Positions 14,775 through 24,214 are shown, counted from the stretch's first letter. The stretch: 50,776 nucleotides of DNA from Catenovulum sp. 2E275 (GCF_025515275.1 NZ_JAOPFU010000033.1:1-50776), one strand, 5' to 3'. Translations and numbers: made by a program. Notes: generated from the sequence alone by a model not told the origin.

Positions 14775-17330
14775 TTATTTTTGCAGTGGTATCTCGTAAC
14801 TTGGTTGATACTCTGCTGGATAAACCGCAAGCTGATCCAATACAATACCGGTTTGATTAACCTGAATACGAATATGAGTAGAACCCTCTGCCGGAGCGGT
14901 TAACGGAATATAAATATTCTGGCTGTTTCTCAGCGTATTGATTTTCCACGCTTCGCTACGCCCTTTGGTATTTAAATCAAACTGACCTAAAGGTTGCTCA
15001 TTTACAAATACTTTAATTTGATGATCGAACTGATTAGCATGGGTTGGTAAAAATCTAAGCTCCAGTTGATACGTTTGATTAGCCGTTAAATCTAATTGAT
15101 ATTCCAGCCAAGGTTGCTCTGTTTCAAAATAAACATTTTCCAGCGGCAATAAGGTTATTGCGCGATCACTGTACCCTAAGCTTTCAATACTTTGCCAATT
15201 AAAGCCATCTACGTCGTGCTTTTTGCTATATTCACTGGCTTGTCGATAAATTGCATCTGACGCAATATTTGGCTCTGGTTGTGCAGCTAAATCAAATTCA
15301 GGCGCTTTAAATACAGGCAAGTTTCTCGGCTGCATCGACATCATTTTTTGCCATTTACCCTTACTGATTGCATCGTTATAGGTGTTGGTTAACTCAACAA
15401 TTGTTTGATAAGCAGCTGTCGCTTTGGCTCGCCACTGCGCACCATCGGCTGGTTGGGTTGCATTCACCGCAAACTGACGATAAATAAATTTTTCATTCAT
15501 TGCGGCTGCTGCTTTAACCGGATAAGCAACTAACTGAAACCAAGCGTCCTGTTTTTCTGCTGTAATATGCTTTGCTAGCTGATCAACTTGAGCAACCAAA
15601 TGATGATAAGCCGCTAAACGTTTGTCTGCTTCAGCTTTTGAAAACTCGGTTAATTTAGTCTCTCGGGTTGGCTCGGTTTGACTCCAGCCCATGTATTCAG
15701 GTTTACGCAGTGATGCAAGGCGGTAATATTCATTCATTAGCGCTGCAATTTGGGCTGAGTGCGACTGGCCAAATTCACGGGCTGCCCAATCTTGCATATA
15801 TTGCTCAATTGAGTCGTGTTGAATCGAGTTAATATCCCAAGCTAAATCCAGAAAAAACTCCATATTATATTCAGCCGGTTTAATGTCACCCACATTGGCG
15901 ATCCACATTTTTTGAGCACCATTTGCATAAGCTCGTGCCATCTCAAACCAGATTAAACCCGGTTGAGTTGTGCTAAGCCACAAATAATCATGTGGTCGAC
16001 CCCAATAACTTAAATGATAATAAACCCCGCTGCCGCCAGCGCGTAACTGCTCTTGTTTATTACTCAGACGACGAATATAACCATAGTTATCATCTGTCCA
16101 CATTAGCGTGACATCGTCCGGTACTTTTAAACCATTATTGTAAAGTTCTAGAACTTCTTTATAAGGAATGAAAGTTTGTGGAATATTTTCTGCGGGTTTA
16201 GCCAGAGTGGTTGATAACATTTTGCGTTGAGTACTAATAATATCGTCTAAAATACCAATACTATCTTCAATGCTTTCAGCGCCTTCCATGTGGCTATCGT
16301 GAATACCCCGCATGCCTAAAGTAGCAATAAATTGGTCTTTATCTCCTTTTACCTGCTCGATTCTTTGCTGCCAATATTGGTTAATGGTTTCACTGTTAGT
16401 AAAATAGTTATATTCACCCAGTGTTTTTTTATCCCATTCATCTACATTATTACGTAGCATAGGTTCAGCATGCGAAGTACCAATCACAATATGGTACTGC
16501 TGTGCCATTTGCTGGTTACCATCAATCGCATAAAACGCCTGCGTGCTTGGGTGCATAGCAGGCCAAATAGTATTGGCTTTTAATCTTAATAAAAGCTGAA
16601 AGATTTTTTCGTAAGTTTTAGGGCCAATATCGCCGACTTCAGGTTCAAATGTATGTTCAGCCCAAGGTTGTAATCCCCAGTCTTCATCGTTTAAAAAAAT
16701 ACCGCGATATTGAACAGATGGGCCACTAATTAACCCTTGTTGGGGTAACGTTATGCTAACTTGTTCTTGCCATTGTGGCGTAACATCCGCCCACCAACGC
16801 CAAGGTGAAATCCCTAATTTTTCAGATAACTCAAAAATACCATAAACAGTACCGCGAACATCGCTACCTGTAATCGTCAACTGATTTTTATCTGCCTGAA
16901 TTTCAAAATGTTCCCACTTTGAAATGAGCTCGTTGCTTTGTGCATGCGCTTTTAGCTCAGTGTGATTCATTAACTGATCAGAGAGTTGACCAATATAAAT
17001 CCCTTTATTGAGGGCACTTTCAGTTTCAACTAAAGCTAATGTTTTGCCAGATAAGGCTTTAATATCATCAATTAATGCCTGTGCCGCCCATTTAATTAAT
17101 GGATCAGTATTCGGATCTATATAAACCGTTTGCTGCTGTGTATCACTAATAATAGTAAAGTCAGTTAATTGTTCAGCAGGCTGAGATAAATCAGCATTCG
17201 CCTTGTTTTCAGCAGTTTGGACTGTTCGATTATCGCCACAGCCCGACACGAAACAAACACTGGCAATTAAGCCACTAATTAAAGCTAACTTAGGCTTAAA
17301 TACCGGTTTTAACTTAATACGTAAACTCAT
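14775..17330 (-). CDS. GH115 alpha-glucuronidase-family lipoprotein
   Basis: About 851 residues from the ATG at 17330, with GGAAT 5-9 nt upstream; the frame extends to 17348. The N-terminus is a lipoprotein signal with the lipobox FVSGC, so the enzyme is probably anchored in the outer membrane or exported. The GH115 core is clear: YRGIFLNDEDWGLQPW, LRLKANTIWPAMHPS, MRGIHDSHMEG, LMWTDDNYGYIRRL, YYHLSYWGRPHDYLW and MWIANVGDIKPAEY. The C-terminal ~150 residues form the beta-rich domain usual for the family. GH115 enzymes remove glucuronic acid or its 4-O-methyl ether from xylan or arabinogalactan side chains. The stop of GH43 lies 46 bp from this start and both are on the minus strand, so co-transcription is likely. 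Confidence 0.9.
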   Translation of the reverse strand: MSLRIKLKPVFKPKLALISGLIASVCFVSGCGDNRTVQTAENKANADLSQPAEQLTDFTIISDTQQQTVYIDPNTDPLIKWAAQALIDDIKALSGKTLALVETESALNKGIYIGQLSDQLMNHTELKAHAQSNELISKWEHFEIQADKNQLTITGSDVRGTVYGIFELSEKLGISPWRWWADVTPQWQEQVSITLPQQGLISGPSVQYRGIFLNDEDWGLQPWAEHTFEPEVGDIGPKTYEKIFQLLLRLKANTIWPAMHPSTQAFYAIDGNQQMAQQYHIVIGTSHAEPMLRNNVDEWDKKTLGEYNYFTNSETINQYWQQRIEQVKGDKDQFIATLGMRGIHDSHMEGAESIEDSIGILDDIISTQRKMLSTTLAKPAENIPQTFIPYKEVLELYNNGLKVPDDVTLMWTDDNYGYIRRLSNKQEQLRAGGSGVYYHLSYWGRPHDYLWLSTTQPGLIWFEMARAYANGAQKMWIANVGDIKPAEYNMEFFLDLAWDINSIQHDSIEQYMQDWAAREFGQSHSAQIAALMNEYYRLASLRKPEYMGWSQTEPTRETKLTEFSKAEADKRLAAYHHLVAQVDQLAKHITAEKQDAWFQLVAYPVKAAAAMNEKFIYRQFAVNATQPADGAQWRAKATAAYQTIVELTNTYNDAISKGKWQKMMSMQPRNLPVFKAPEFDLAAQPEPNIASDAIYRQASEYSKKHDVDGFNWQSIESLGYSDRAITLLPLENVYFETEQPWLEYQLDLTANQTYQLELRFLPTHANQFDHQIKVFVNEQPLGQFDLNTKGRSEAWKINTLRNSQNIYIPLTAPAEGSTHIRIQVNQTGIVLDQLAVYPAEYQPSYEIPLQK

Positions 17331-17375
17331 TTTTATTCCATTTCGCAATTTAATTTGATTGATAAATTATTGGGA

Positions 17376-18398
17376 TTATTCAGACTGGTTTTGCCCAAAA
17401 TGAGTTAATAAATTATCCAGTGTCGCTTGCGATACCTCAACAATCGTGCCGTGACGACTACCTTTTGGCATATTCAAATCATCTGAAACTAATTCCCAGT
17501 TATCAAAGTCTTGGGTACGCATTACGCCGTAGTTATGATTGGTATATTCATCAAAATACACATAAAACCAATCCTGATATTCGGCAATTGTTGGCCCTTC
17601 AACCCAGACATCTTTTGGTGTGAATGCTTTTTCATCTACATGCCAAGGACCTAAAGCCGATTGAGCAACCGCTACTCTTAAATTTTTTGCTGGCGGATAA
17701 CGGGTTTCATCTTTTAACACCATAATGTATTCGTCATCAACATTAATCATGGTTGAATCAATTACATTAAAATCTGGCTGTAATAATAAAAAGGTATCTG
17801 AATAGCTTTCAAAATCTTTGGTGGTGACAGCATAAATACGGTGATCCCAACCTTTATCTGCCTGCTTTTCTGTTTCCGGATACGACCCCGGAATTGTTGA
17901 TGCCCAATAAATTAAATATTGTTGAGTTTGCTGATCCCAAAAAATTTCCGGTGCCCATGCATTTTTTGCGGTAGGAAAATCCTGCATTGTCGGAATAAAT
18001 TTTTGCTCAGACCAGTTAATAAGATCATCTGAATGAGCAATCCCAATCCCGCCATCTTCCCAGCTACTGGTCCAAACCATGTGGAATTTGCCATCAGGCC
18101 CTTTAATAATACAAGGGTCGCGCATTAACTTGCCGCCCACCTGAGGGCTTAATAAAGAGTTATCCTGATTAATCGCAGTCCAGTTCAAAGCATCGTGGCT
18201 ATAAGCCAAGTGCAAACCATCTTGCCCGTTACCTCGAAATGAAGAAAAAATAAATGCAGTTTCTGATTGAATTTGTTTATTTTCAGTCTGAGCTTGTATG
18301 GTTGATTGTTGCTCCAACTGAGCTTGCCCACAAGCATTTAATGCTAATACAGATAATAAACACGCCCCTTTAAATAACCCTGATTTTTTTAACTTCAT
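17376..18398 (-). CDS. GH43-family glycoside hydrolase lipoprotein
   Basis: About 340 residues from the ATG at 18398 (MKLKKSG), chosen because the lipoprotein signal with lipobox LALNAC starts there; the frame is open to 18443. The five-bladed beta-propeller residues of GH43 are visible: Asp base in MRDPCII, Asp pKa modulator in VIDSTMI and Glu acid in WVEGPTI. The family contains arabinosidases, xylosidases and galactosidases; the subfamily cannot be fixed by eye. It precedes GH115, so these two envelope enzymes probably trim the same side chains. Confidence 0.87.
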   Translation of the reverse strand: MKLKKSGLFKGACLLSVLALNACGQAQLEQQSTIQAQTENKQIQSETAFIFSSFRGNGQDGLHLAYSHDALNWTAINQDNSLLSPQVGGKLMRDPCIIKGPDGKFHMVWTSSWEDGGIGIAHSDDLINWSEQKFIPTMQDFPTAKNAWAPEIFWDQQTQQYLIYWASTIPGSYPETEKQADKGWDHRIYAVTTKDFESYSDTFLLLQPDFNVIDSTMINVDDEYIMVLKDETRYPPAKNLRVAVAQSALGPWHVDEKAFTPKDVWVEGPTIAEYQDWFYVYFDEYTNHNYGVMRTQDFDNWELVSDDLNMPKGSRHGTIVEVSQATLDNLLTHFGQNQSE

Positions 18399-18580
18399 TA
18401 TATTTGTTAACCCTTTGATAAAAATATGGCAACTAATATACACAGCAAAGAAACAATTTCAAGCTACATCAATCAAAATCAATCAAATTTATTGTTAGAT
18501 ATTTTGTTTTAAATAATTAAAAGATAAAAAACAGAAGAGCCAAGAAGAAAGTAAGAAAAGAAGCAAAGTTTTCACTGAAA

Positions 18581-18600
18581 AATGGACATCCTTGTCCATT
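18581..18600 (-). terminator. Terminator downstream of kduI
   Basis: On the minus strand a perfect 8-bp stem AATGGACA / TGTCCATT with a 4-nt loop runs into TTTC, 29 bp after the kduI stop and before the GH43 promoter region. This separates kduD-kduI from GH43-GH115. Confidence 0.6.
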
Positions 18601-18628
18601 GACACACACGGGGTTACAAAAACTTTAA

Positions 18629-19471
18629 TTAGCGGATTTCTGCCGGACCATATTTGTCCATATCGTCATAATCCAGATTTTCACCTGACATACCCCAAAT
18701 AAAGGCATAGTTAGATGTACCGGCACCACTATGAATTGACCAAGGCGGAGAAACAACGGCTTGTTCATTTTGAACCCAAAGCACACGAGTTTCAGTTGGT
18801 TCACCCATAAAGTGAGCAACAGCTTGGTCTTCAGGTAAATCAATATATAAATAAGCTTCCATACGTCTGTCATGTTGATGACAAGGCATGGTGTTCCAAA
18901 CACTACCCGGTTTTAAAATGGTTAAACCCATTTGAAGCTGACAAGTTTGCACAACGCTGTGAATTAATAATTGATTAATTTCACGCTCATTTGCCGTTTC
19001 TGGCGTACCTAAATTCAATACATTAGCATCGGCTTTAGTAACTTTTTTATCCGGAAATGAATGATGCGCAGGTGATGCATTCATATAAAATTTAGCCGGT
19101 TTAGTTGCATCGTTACTTGAAAACACAACTTTTTTATCACCCGCACCAATATATAATGCTTCTTTATTCGCTAAAGTATAAGTTGTGCCATCTACTTCAA
19201 CTACACCATCGCCACCAATGTTGATAACACCAACTTCACGGCGCGATAAAAAGTGTTGGCTTTTTAACGGGTCGATGGTATCCAGCTCAATTGCTTTATC
19301 AACCGGTACCGCACTACCAACCATGTGGCGATCATAATGGGTATAAACCCACTTAACTTCATTTGGGCTGAATAAATCTTCAATTAAAAAGTTTGCTCTT
19401 AATTGGGCAGTATCAAACTTTTTCGCTTCGTTAGCACCAATGGCATAACGAGTTTCGTAATTTACGCTCAT
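18629..19471 (-). CDS. kduI: 5-keto-4-deoxyuronate isomerase
   Basis: At 280 residues it has the usual KduI length. The metal-binding cupin residues are present: two His and the Glu in CHQHDRRMEAYLY, and a His in WSIHSGAG. KduI converts 5-keto-4-deoxyuronate, formed from unsaturated uronates cut out by lyases, to 3-deoxy-D-glycero-2,5-hexodiulosonate in the cytoplasm. The next enzyme, KduD, is encoded 28 bp upstream on the same strand. No polysaccharide lyase or GH88/GH105 is in the window, so the unsaturated uronate must be made by genes elsewhere. Confidence 0.95.
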   Translation of the reverse strand: MSVNYETRYAIGANEAKKFDTAQLRANFLIEDLFSPNEVKWVYTHYDRHMVGSAVPVDKAIELDTIDPLKSQHFLSRREVGVINIGGDGVVEVDGTTYTLANKEALYIGAGDKKVVFSSNDATKPAKFYMNASPAHHSFPDKKVTKADANVLNLGTPETANEREINQLLIHSVVQTCQLQMGLTILKPGSVWNTMPCHQHDRRMEAYLYIDLPEDQAVAHFMGEPTETRVLWVQNEQAVVSPPWSIHSGAGTSNYAFIWGMSGENLDYDDMDKYGPAEIR

Positions 19472-19499
19472 TCTTTAAAACCTCTCAATATTTGCAGGA

Positions 19500-20267
19500 T
19501 TATCTGGCTAACCAGCCACCATCTACCGCTAAAATATGACCATTTACATAATCACTGGCCTGGCTTGCAAGGAAAATAGCCGCGCCAACTAATTGATCAG
19601 GTTGTCCCCACTCACCTGATGGAATACGCTTTTTAATTTCCTGATTACGCTCTGGGTTATCACGTAAAGCCTGAGTATTATCCGTTGCAAAATAACCCGG
19701 AGCAATTGCGTTAACTTGAATGTTTTGGCTCGCCCACTCGTTTGCTAATGCTTTAGTTACACCTGCAACCGCATGTTTACTTGCTGTATAAGCAGGTACA
19801 GTTAACCCACCAGTGTATGACAACATAGAAGCCGTATTAATGATTTTACCGGCACCACGCTCTAACATAGTTTTGCCGATAATTTGGCTTAATAAAAATA
19901 ATGAATTTAAGTTTACATCGATTACTTTTTGAAACTCAGCAAACGGAAAATCAGCAGCCGGATAACGGGCAATAGTGCCACCGTTATTAACTAAAACATC
20001 AATTTTGCCATAGACTGCTAATGCATCATGTGCCATTTTTTCAACTGCACTATGATCAGCCAAATCCGCATACACACCAGCGGCTGTACCACCTAAGGCT
20101 TTAATTTCGGCTTCAGTTTCGGCTGTACCGCCTTCTCGTGAACTGGCACAAATTACTTTTGCACCGGCTTTTGCAAATCCAACTGCAAGCGCTTTACCAA
20201 TACCACGGCTTGCACCTGTTACTAATACAACTTTGTCTTCAACTGAAAATATATCTAAGGTTTTCAT
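19500..20267 (-). CDS. kduD: 2-dehydro-3-deoxy-D-gluconate 5-dehydrogenase
   Basis: A 255-residue short-chain dehydrogenase with the NAD-binding TGASRGIG, the NNGG motif and the catalytic Tyr/Lys in YTASKHAVAG. Its place next to kduI and its close fit to KduD support reduction of the diketo product to 2-keto-3-deoxygluconate (KDG). GGGGAAG lies just before the ATG. A TGTCA-N7-TGACA inverted repeat about 20-36 bp upstream is a likely operator for the GntR-type regulator encoded next door. Confidence 0.93.
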   Translation of the reverse strand: MKTLDIFSVEDKVVLVTGASRGIGKALAVGFAKAGAKVICASSREGGTAETEAEIKALGGTAAGVYADLADHSAVEKMAHDALAVYGKIDVLVNNGGTIARYPAADFPFAEFQKVIDVNLNSLFLLSQIIGKTMLERGAGKIINTASMLSYTGGLTVPAYTASKHAVAGVTKALANEWASQNIQVNAIAPGYFATDNTQALRDNPERNQEIKKRIPSGEWGQPDQLVGAAIFLASQASDYVNGHILAVDGGWLAR

Positions 20268-20286
20268 GGCTTCCCCACTATCAAGA

Positions 20287-20309
20287 TGTCACCTTATATG
20301 ACAAGTTAA
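20287..20309 (-). promoter_or_regulatory. Candidate FadR/GntR-type operator upstream of kduD
   Basis: TGTCA (20287-20291) and TGACA (20299-20303) form an inverted repeat that continues as ACAAGTTAA. The string ACAAGTTAA or close variants also occur at 21184-21209 and 21342-21350 around the regulator gene. The position is right for repression of kduD-kduI. Confidence 0.5.
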
Positions 20310-20415
20310 AATAAAGTTAAAAATAACTTTTAGACGAATTTAAATCCGGTTATTAACCGTTATCTCAATACTTTTACTGCCTTGCTACAGCATTTGCTTA
20401 AAACAAAGTTTAAGT

Positions 20416-21165
20416 CTAGCTGGCAGATTCCAGATTACCAACTTCAATTCGCTGTTGGTGGCGCGCTATGCTGTTTTCTAAATGTGCGCGCATAGCTGCT
20501 CTGGCAAATTCTTTATCTTTAAGTTCAATTGCACGCATAATTTGTTCGTGCTCTTTTTGAATTAAATCCAAATATTCCGTGGTATTTAAATCATGTCCCT
20601 GCGTAATAATGTCTCTGGCAGGGATCACTCCCGCGCCAATAAAATCAATAAACCGGACAAAATACGGGTTTGAAGTAGCTTCTGCTATCGATTTATGAAA
20701 AGCAAAATCTTCGTGCATAGAGTCTAACTTTTGCTCATTTTTTTGACTAATTTGAACAAAACATGCTTTGATTTTAGCTAACTGACTCTCTGTTCTTTTT
20801 TCAGCACTAAGTGCACACATTTCTGTTTCAACCGCTTTGCGCAGTTCTAAAATTTGAATCGCATCTTTAATCGAAGCAAATTCAGAAGCATTGATTTCAA
20901 AAGCGTTGGTATTGGCCGATTTGGCATTAGCAACAAATACACCAACGCCTTGTCGGCTAATCAAAATGCCTTCAGCTTTAAGCTGAGCAACAGCCTCTCT
21001 AACTACACTTCTACTAACGCCCGCCTGCTCTTCAATATATTTGGATGAGGGTAATTTACTGCCAATGGCATATTTACCCTGCTTAATCTGTTGGCGTAAT
21101 AAATCGGCCAGTTCAGAAGTCAGGTTATGTGAACGACGAATTTTAGAAAATGCAGCGTGTTCCAA
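20416..21165 (-). CDS. GntR-family regulator, FadR subfamily
   Basis: A 249-residue protein. The N-terminal winged helix-turn-helix (about 12-80) contains LRQQIKQGKYAIGSKLPS and VSRSVVREAVAQLKAEG. The C-terminal all-helical FCD domain (about 100-235) has metal-site His residues in HEDFAFHKSI and in RAAMRAHLENS. Members next to kduI/kduD usually sense a uronate catabolite and release their operators. Its own promoter holds ACTTGTC and CAAGTTAAC half-sites, suggesting autoregulation. Confidence 0.88.
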   Translation of the reverse strand: MEHAAFSKIRRSHNLTSELADLLRQQIKQGKYAIGSKLPSSKYIEEQAGVSRSVVREAVAQLKAEGILISRQGVGVFVANAKSANTNAFEINASEFASIKDAIQILELRKAVETEMCALSAEKRTESQLAKIKACFVQISQKNEQKLDSMHEDFAFHKSIAEATSNPYFVRFIDFIGAGVIPARDIITQGHDLNTTEYLDLIQKEHEQIMRAIELKDKEFARAAMRAHLENSIARHQQRIEVGNLESAS

Positions 21166-21174
21166 TCTTTACTC

Positions 21175-21220
21175 ACTTGTCAGATAAGTTAATCTGCCAT
21201 CAAGTTAACATATCTTGTCT
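21175..21220. promoter_or_regulatory. Candidate autoregulatory half-sites in the gntR promoter
   Basis: ACTTGTC (21175-21181), ATAAGTTAA (21184-21192), TCAAGTTAAC (21200-21209) and CTTGTCTTAA (21213-21222) recur within 50 bp just upstream of the GntR-type gene. They share ACAAGTTAA or its complement with the sites at 20287 and 21326. Confidence 0.4.
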
Positions 21221-21325
21221 TAAATTGTGTAAATTTGAATTCAATCAATCCAGATTTTAGCTTGAAGCGGATTAAACAAACTAAAACCGATGATAATTAA
21301 ATTAACTTTTTTATAATTCAGCAAC

Positions 21326-21347
21326 ACTTGTATGTTGTCATACAAGT
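21326..21347. promoter_or_regulatory. Perfect 9-bp palindromic operator candidate
   Basis: Arms ACTTGTATG and CATACAAGT with a 4-bp spacer, followed by TAA, so ACAAGTTAA again ends the site. It lies about 160 bp upstream of the GntR-type gene. The size and symmetry suit a dimeric FadR-type repressor. Confidence 0.55.
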
Positions 21348-21600
21348 TAATTTAAAACAATAATAAATTAACCATATATTTTATTTGTTTGCCAATAAAT
21401 ATTGGCTAAATATGCCAGTATTTTATAAACAAACTTAGGTTATTTAGCTTTAAACCAAGGTTATTTATATAAAGAGGTAAAAACAAATCAATCTGAATTT
21501 ACCTCTTAAAACGCCTTTCAAGATACTTAATACTTTGTGATACACAAAGTTTAGTCAACTTAAAGCGTAACTCATTAACTAAACAAATATCCGGTGAATT
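21348..21600. other. Intergenic region downstream of the DeoR-type gene, with two hairpins
   Basis: Two inverted repeats lie here: AAGAGGTAAA / TTTACCTCTT (21472-21507, loop 16) and ACTTTGTG / CACAAAGT (21532-21550, 3-nt loop). Either could end the DeoR-type transcript, though neither has a strong T-run. No gene is seen. Confidence 0.45.
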
Positions 21601-22392
21601 TTACTCACCGCCATCCACAACAATCACTTCAACCCCTAAACGCGCATAGCTGTCTAAGATTTTTTGATCAGCATTGCTGTCCGTAATTAACGTATCAACA
21701 TCCGTTAATGGGCAGAAAATAAAGCTGCTGCGTTGATCTAATTTAGAGCTATCCGCCAACACAATTAGTTTTTCAGCCTGACGACGTAATTTTTGCTCAG
21801 AGCGAATTAATAGTGCATCAGATTCAGTTACACCAAACTCACTAATGCCTGGCGTACCCATAAACATTTTGCTCGCACTATAATGCTGTGTTGTATCATT
21901 ATCGTAGGCACTTAAAATAATACCTTGTTTACGATAAATTTCACCACCCGGTAAAGAAATTTGATTAGTGCTACGCTCTGCTAGCTCTTGGGCTAAAACA
22001 AACGAGTTGGTCAGAATGTTTAAGTTTCTGTCTTGCAAAAACTCACCCATCATATAAGTGGAACTACCACCATTAATAATAATTGATTCGCCTTCAGCAC
22101 ATAATTCAACGGCTTTTTTTGCAATTAAGCGCTTTACATCAGCTTTGGTTTCGCGTGACACCCAAAAAGCATTACCTGCAATATGCTTTAATTTGCTGCC
22201 TTCACGCCCGGTTTCTAATGCTTGAGCTCCGCCATGTACTCTAACAAGCTTATTTTGCTTATCCAGTTTGACTAAATCTCGTCTGATTGTCGCTTCCGAG
22301 CTGCGTAATAATTGAGTTAACTCGGCAACTGTCACAAACTTTTTTTCATCAAGTATGTCGAGCAACAGTTGCTGTCTTTGAATTTCTAACAT
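21601..22392 (-). CDS. DeoR-family sugar regulator
   Basis: A 263-residue protein. The N-terminal DeoR helix-turn-helix has LLLDILDEKKFVTVAELTQLL and SEATIRRDLVKLDKQNKLVRVHGGA. The C-terminal sensor domain shows INGGSSTYM, ILTNSFVLA and IVLADSSKL, which in this family binds a phosphorylated sugar. It resembles UlaR-like regulators, but I give no symbol. It is divergent from fba-fbp across a 738-bp gap and is a candidate regulator of that operon or of the polysaccharide genes. Confidence 0.88.
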   Translation of the reverse strand: MLEIQRQQLLLDILDEKKFVTVAELTQLLRSSEATIRRDLVKLDKQNKLVRVHGGAQALETGREGSKLKHIAGNAFWVSRETKADVKRLIAKKAVELCAEGESIIINGGSSTYMMGEFLQDRNLNILTNSFVLAQELAERSTNQISLPGGEIYRKQGIILSAYDNDTTQHYSASKMFMGTPGISEFGVTESDALLIRSEQKLRRQAEKLIVLADSSKLDQRSSFIFCPLTDVDTLITDSNADQKILDSYARLGVEVIVVDGGE

Positions 22393-23130
22393 TAAGTAAA
22401 ATCCGCTTATTATAGTTTAAGAAAACGTTTTAATTATTCTGCATAAGTCCGCACAAACAGAGATAACAATACAAAATTAAATCGAATAACTCTCCCCAAA
22501 GTTACACATTTAACAAAAGTGCAAAAACATGCATATATAATCAATATAGCATTGAATTCTCTCACATTATGCTTAGTTAGGCAAATTTTAAACAATTTAA
22601 TCTTTGTTTAAAATTATGCACTCGTCAAATTAAATTCTTTGAAAATACGTTAAACAACGCCCAAATAAGCTTATTGTACGATTATTTGAAAAATTAACAT
22701 GCGTTGAAATTTGATTAATTTTGTATATAAAAAGTTTGCAGACCATTCACAACAATGCTAAATTAATCACCAACAATCATCATCGGTCATTACTTTTATT
22801 GTTTTATTAGCCCTTTCTATTAAAACAAGCCATTTGTTTTGCTGGTTGTTATATCAGCAAAATTTGCGTTATTAGGTATTAACTTTGCCTCTAACAATTT
22901 GCATTTGGCAAACAGCCGATGCAGTTATTGATTTGGCAATAAAACGGAGCAAATAAATACAAAATAAGATGCGCAAAAATGTAGCAATATTGCAGTAAAA
23001 CCGATTGTTGAAAAATTTAAATAGTCTGAGCTTGAATCATTTTGGTCAATAAACCACAGCGATAAGTTCAACTTTAACAACACAATGAAGCCAACAAAAC
23101 GACATTAGGATTCTGGGAGTAGAATACACG
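22393..23130. other. Long regulatory region between the DeoR-type gene and fba
   Basis: A 738-bp AT-rich gap with no ORF I trust. It holds a perfect 12-bp inverted repeat, AATTTTAAACAA (22584-22595) and TTGTTTAAAATT (22604-22615), suitable as an operator. Near the fba start the Shine-Dalgarno GGGAG lies in a small ATTCT/AGAAT loop (23110-23125). The length suggests a long leader or more than one control site. I recognise no known riboswitch. Confidence 0.45.
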
Positions 23131-24204
23131 ATGACCACAATTAGCGATATTAAACCAGGTGTAGTGACTGGTAGCGATGTTCAAAAAATATTTAAACACG
23201 CAAAAGAAAATAACTATGCATTACCTGCGGTTAATGTAATTGGTAGCCATTCTGTTAATGCTGCACTAGAAACCGCAGCCAAGGTCAATGCACCCATTAT
23301 CATTCAGTTATCTAATGGCGGTGCCAGCTTTTTTGCCGGTAAAGGGTTAAAGTGTGATAAACACGAAGCAGCCATTGCAGGTGCAGTCGCGGCGGCGCAT
23401 TATGTACATCAAATGAGCCAGTTATATAAAGTGCCGGTTATTTTACATACCGATCACGCAGCTCGTAATTTATTGCCTTGGATTGATGGTTTGTTAACTG
23501 CGTCAGAGCAATATTTTGAACAAACCGGCAAGCCTTTATTTAGCTCACACATGATTGATTTATCAGAAGAATCTTTAGAAGAAAACATTGCAACTTGTGC
23601 TGAGTATTTAGCCCGCATGGCTAAAATGGGGATGACGCTTGAAATTGAATTGGGTTGTACTGGTGGTGAAGAAGACGGGGTTGATAATTCACACTTAGAT
23701 AAATCAGCGCTTTATACTCAGCCGGAAGATGTTGCTTACGCTTACGAAAAATTATCCGCTATCAGTAAACAGTTCACGATTGCGGCTTCGTTTGGTAATG
23801 TCCACGGGGTTTATAACCCGGGTAATGTACAACTTACGCCTGTGATTTTACGTGATTCACAAAGTTACACCTGCGAAAAATTTGAGTTACCACATAATGC
23901 TTTAGATTTTGTATTTCATGGTGGCTCGGGTTCTTCAAAAGCCGAAATCCGCGAAGCAATTGGTTATGGCGTGATCAAAATGAATATTGATACAGATACT
24001 CAATGGGCGTTTTGGCATGGCATTCAAGCTTATTATGAAGAGAAATCAGATTATTTGAAAAGCCAGTTAGGTAACCCTGAAGGTGCAGATAAACCAAATA
24101 AAAAGTATTATGATCCTCGCAACTGGTTACGCCATGCAGAAACCTCTATGATTAAGCGCCTTGAGCAATCATTTGAAGAACTTAACTGTATTGACCGTTT
24201 TTAA
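23131..24204 (+). CDS. fba: Class II fructose-bisphosphate aldolase
   Basis: A 357-residue class IIA aldolase. The Zn and catalytic motifs are HTDHAA, ELGCTGGEEDG, FGNVHGVY, FHGGSGSS and NIDTDTQWA. It splits or forms fructose-1,6-bisphosphate from dihydroxyacetone phosphate and glyceraldehyde-3-phosphate in the cytoplasm. The phosphatase gene follows 10 bp later, pointing to the gluconeogenic direction. GGGAG precedes the ATG by about 11 nt, farther than usual. Confidence 0.95.
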   Translation: MTTISDIKPGVVTGSDVQKIFKHAKENNYALPAVNVIGSHSVNAALETAAKVNAPIIIQLSNGGASFFAGKGLKCDKHEAAIAGAVAAAHYVHQMSQLYKVPVILHTDHAARNLLPWIDGLLTASEQYFEQTGKPLFSSHMIDLSEESLEENIATCAEYLARMAKMGMTLEIELGCTGGEEDGVDNSHLDKSALYTQPEDVAYAYEKLSAISKQFTIAASFGNVHGVYNPGNVQLTPVILRDSQSYTCEKFELPHNALDFVFHGGSGSSKAEIREAIGYGVIKMNIDTDTQWAFWHGIQAYYEEKSDYLKSQLGNPEGADKPNKKYYDPRNWLRHAETSMIKRLEQSFEELNCIDRF

Positions 24205-24214
24205 AGGATAACGC

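Noticed and set aside
18625-18903. 92-codon ORF overlapping kduI
   Set aside because: It is an out-of-frame shadow of kduI, which keeps all its metal ligands.
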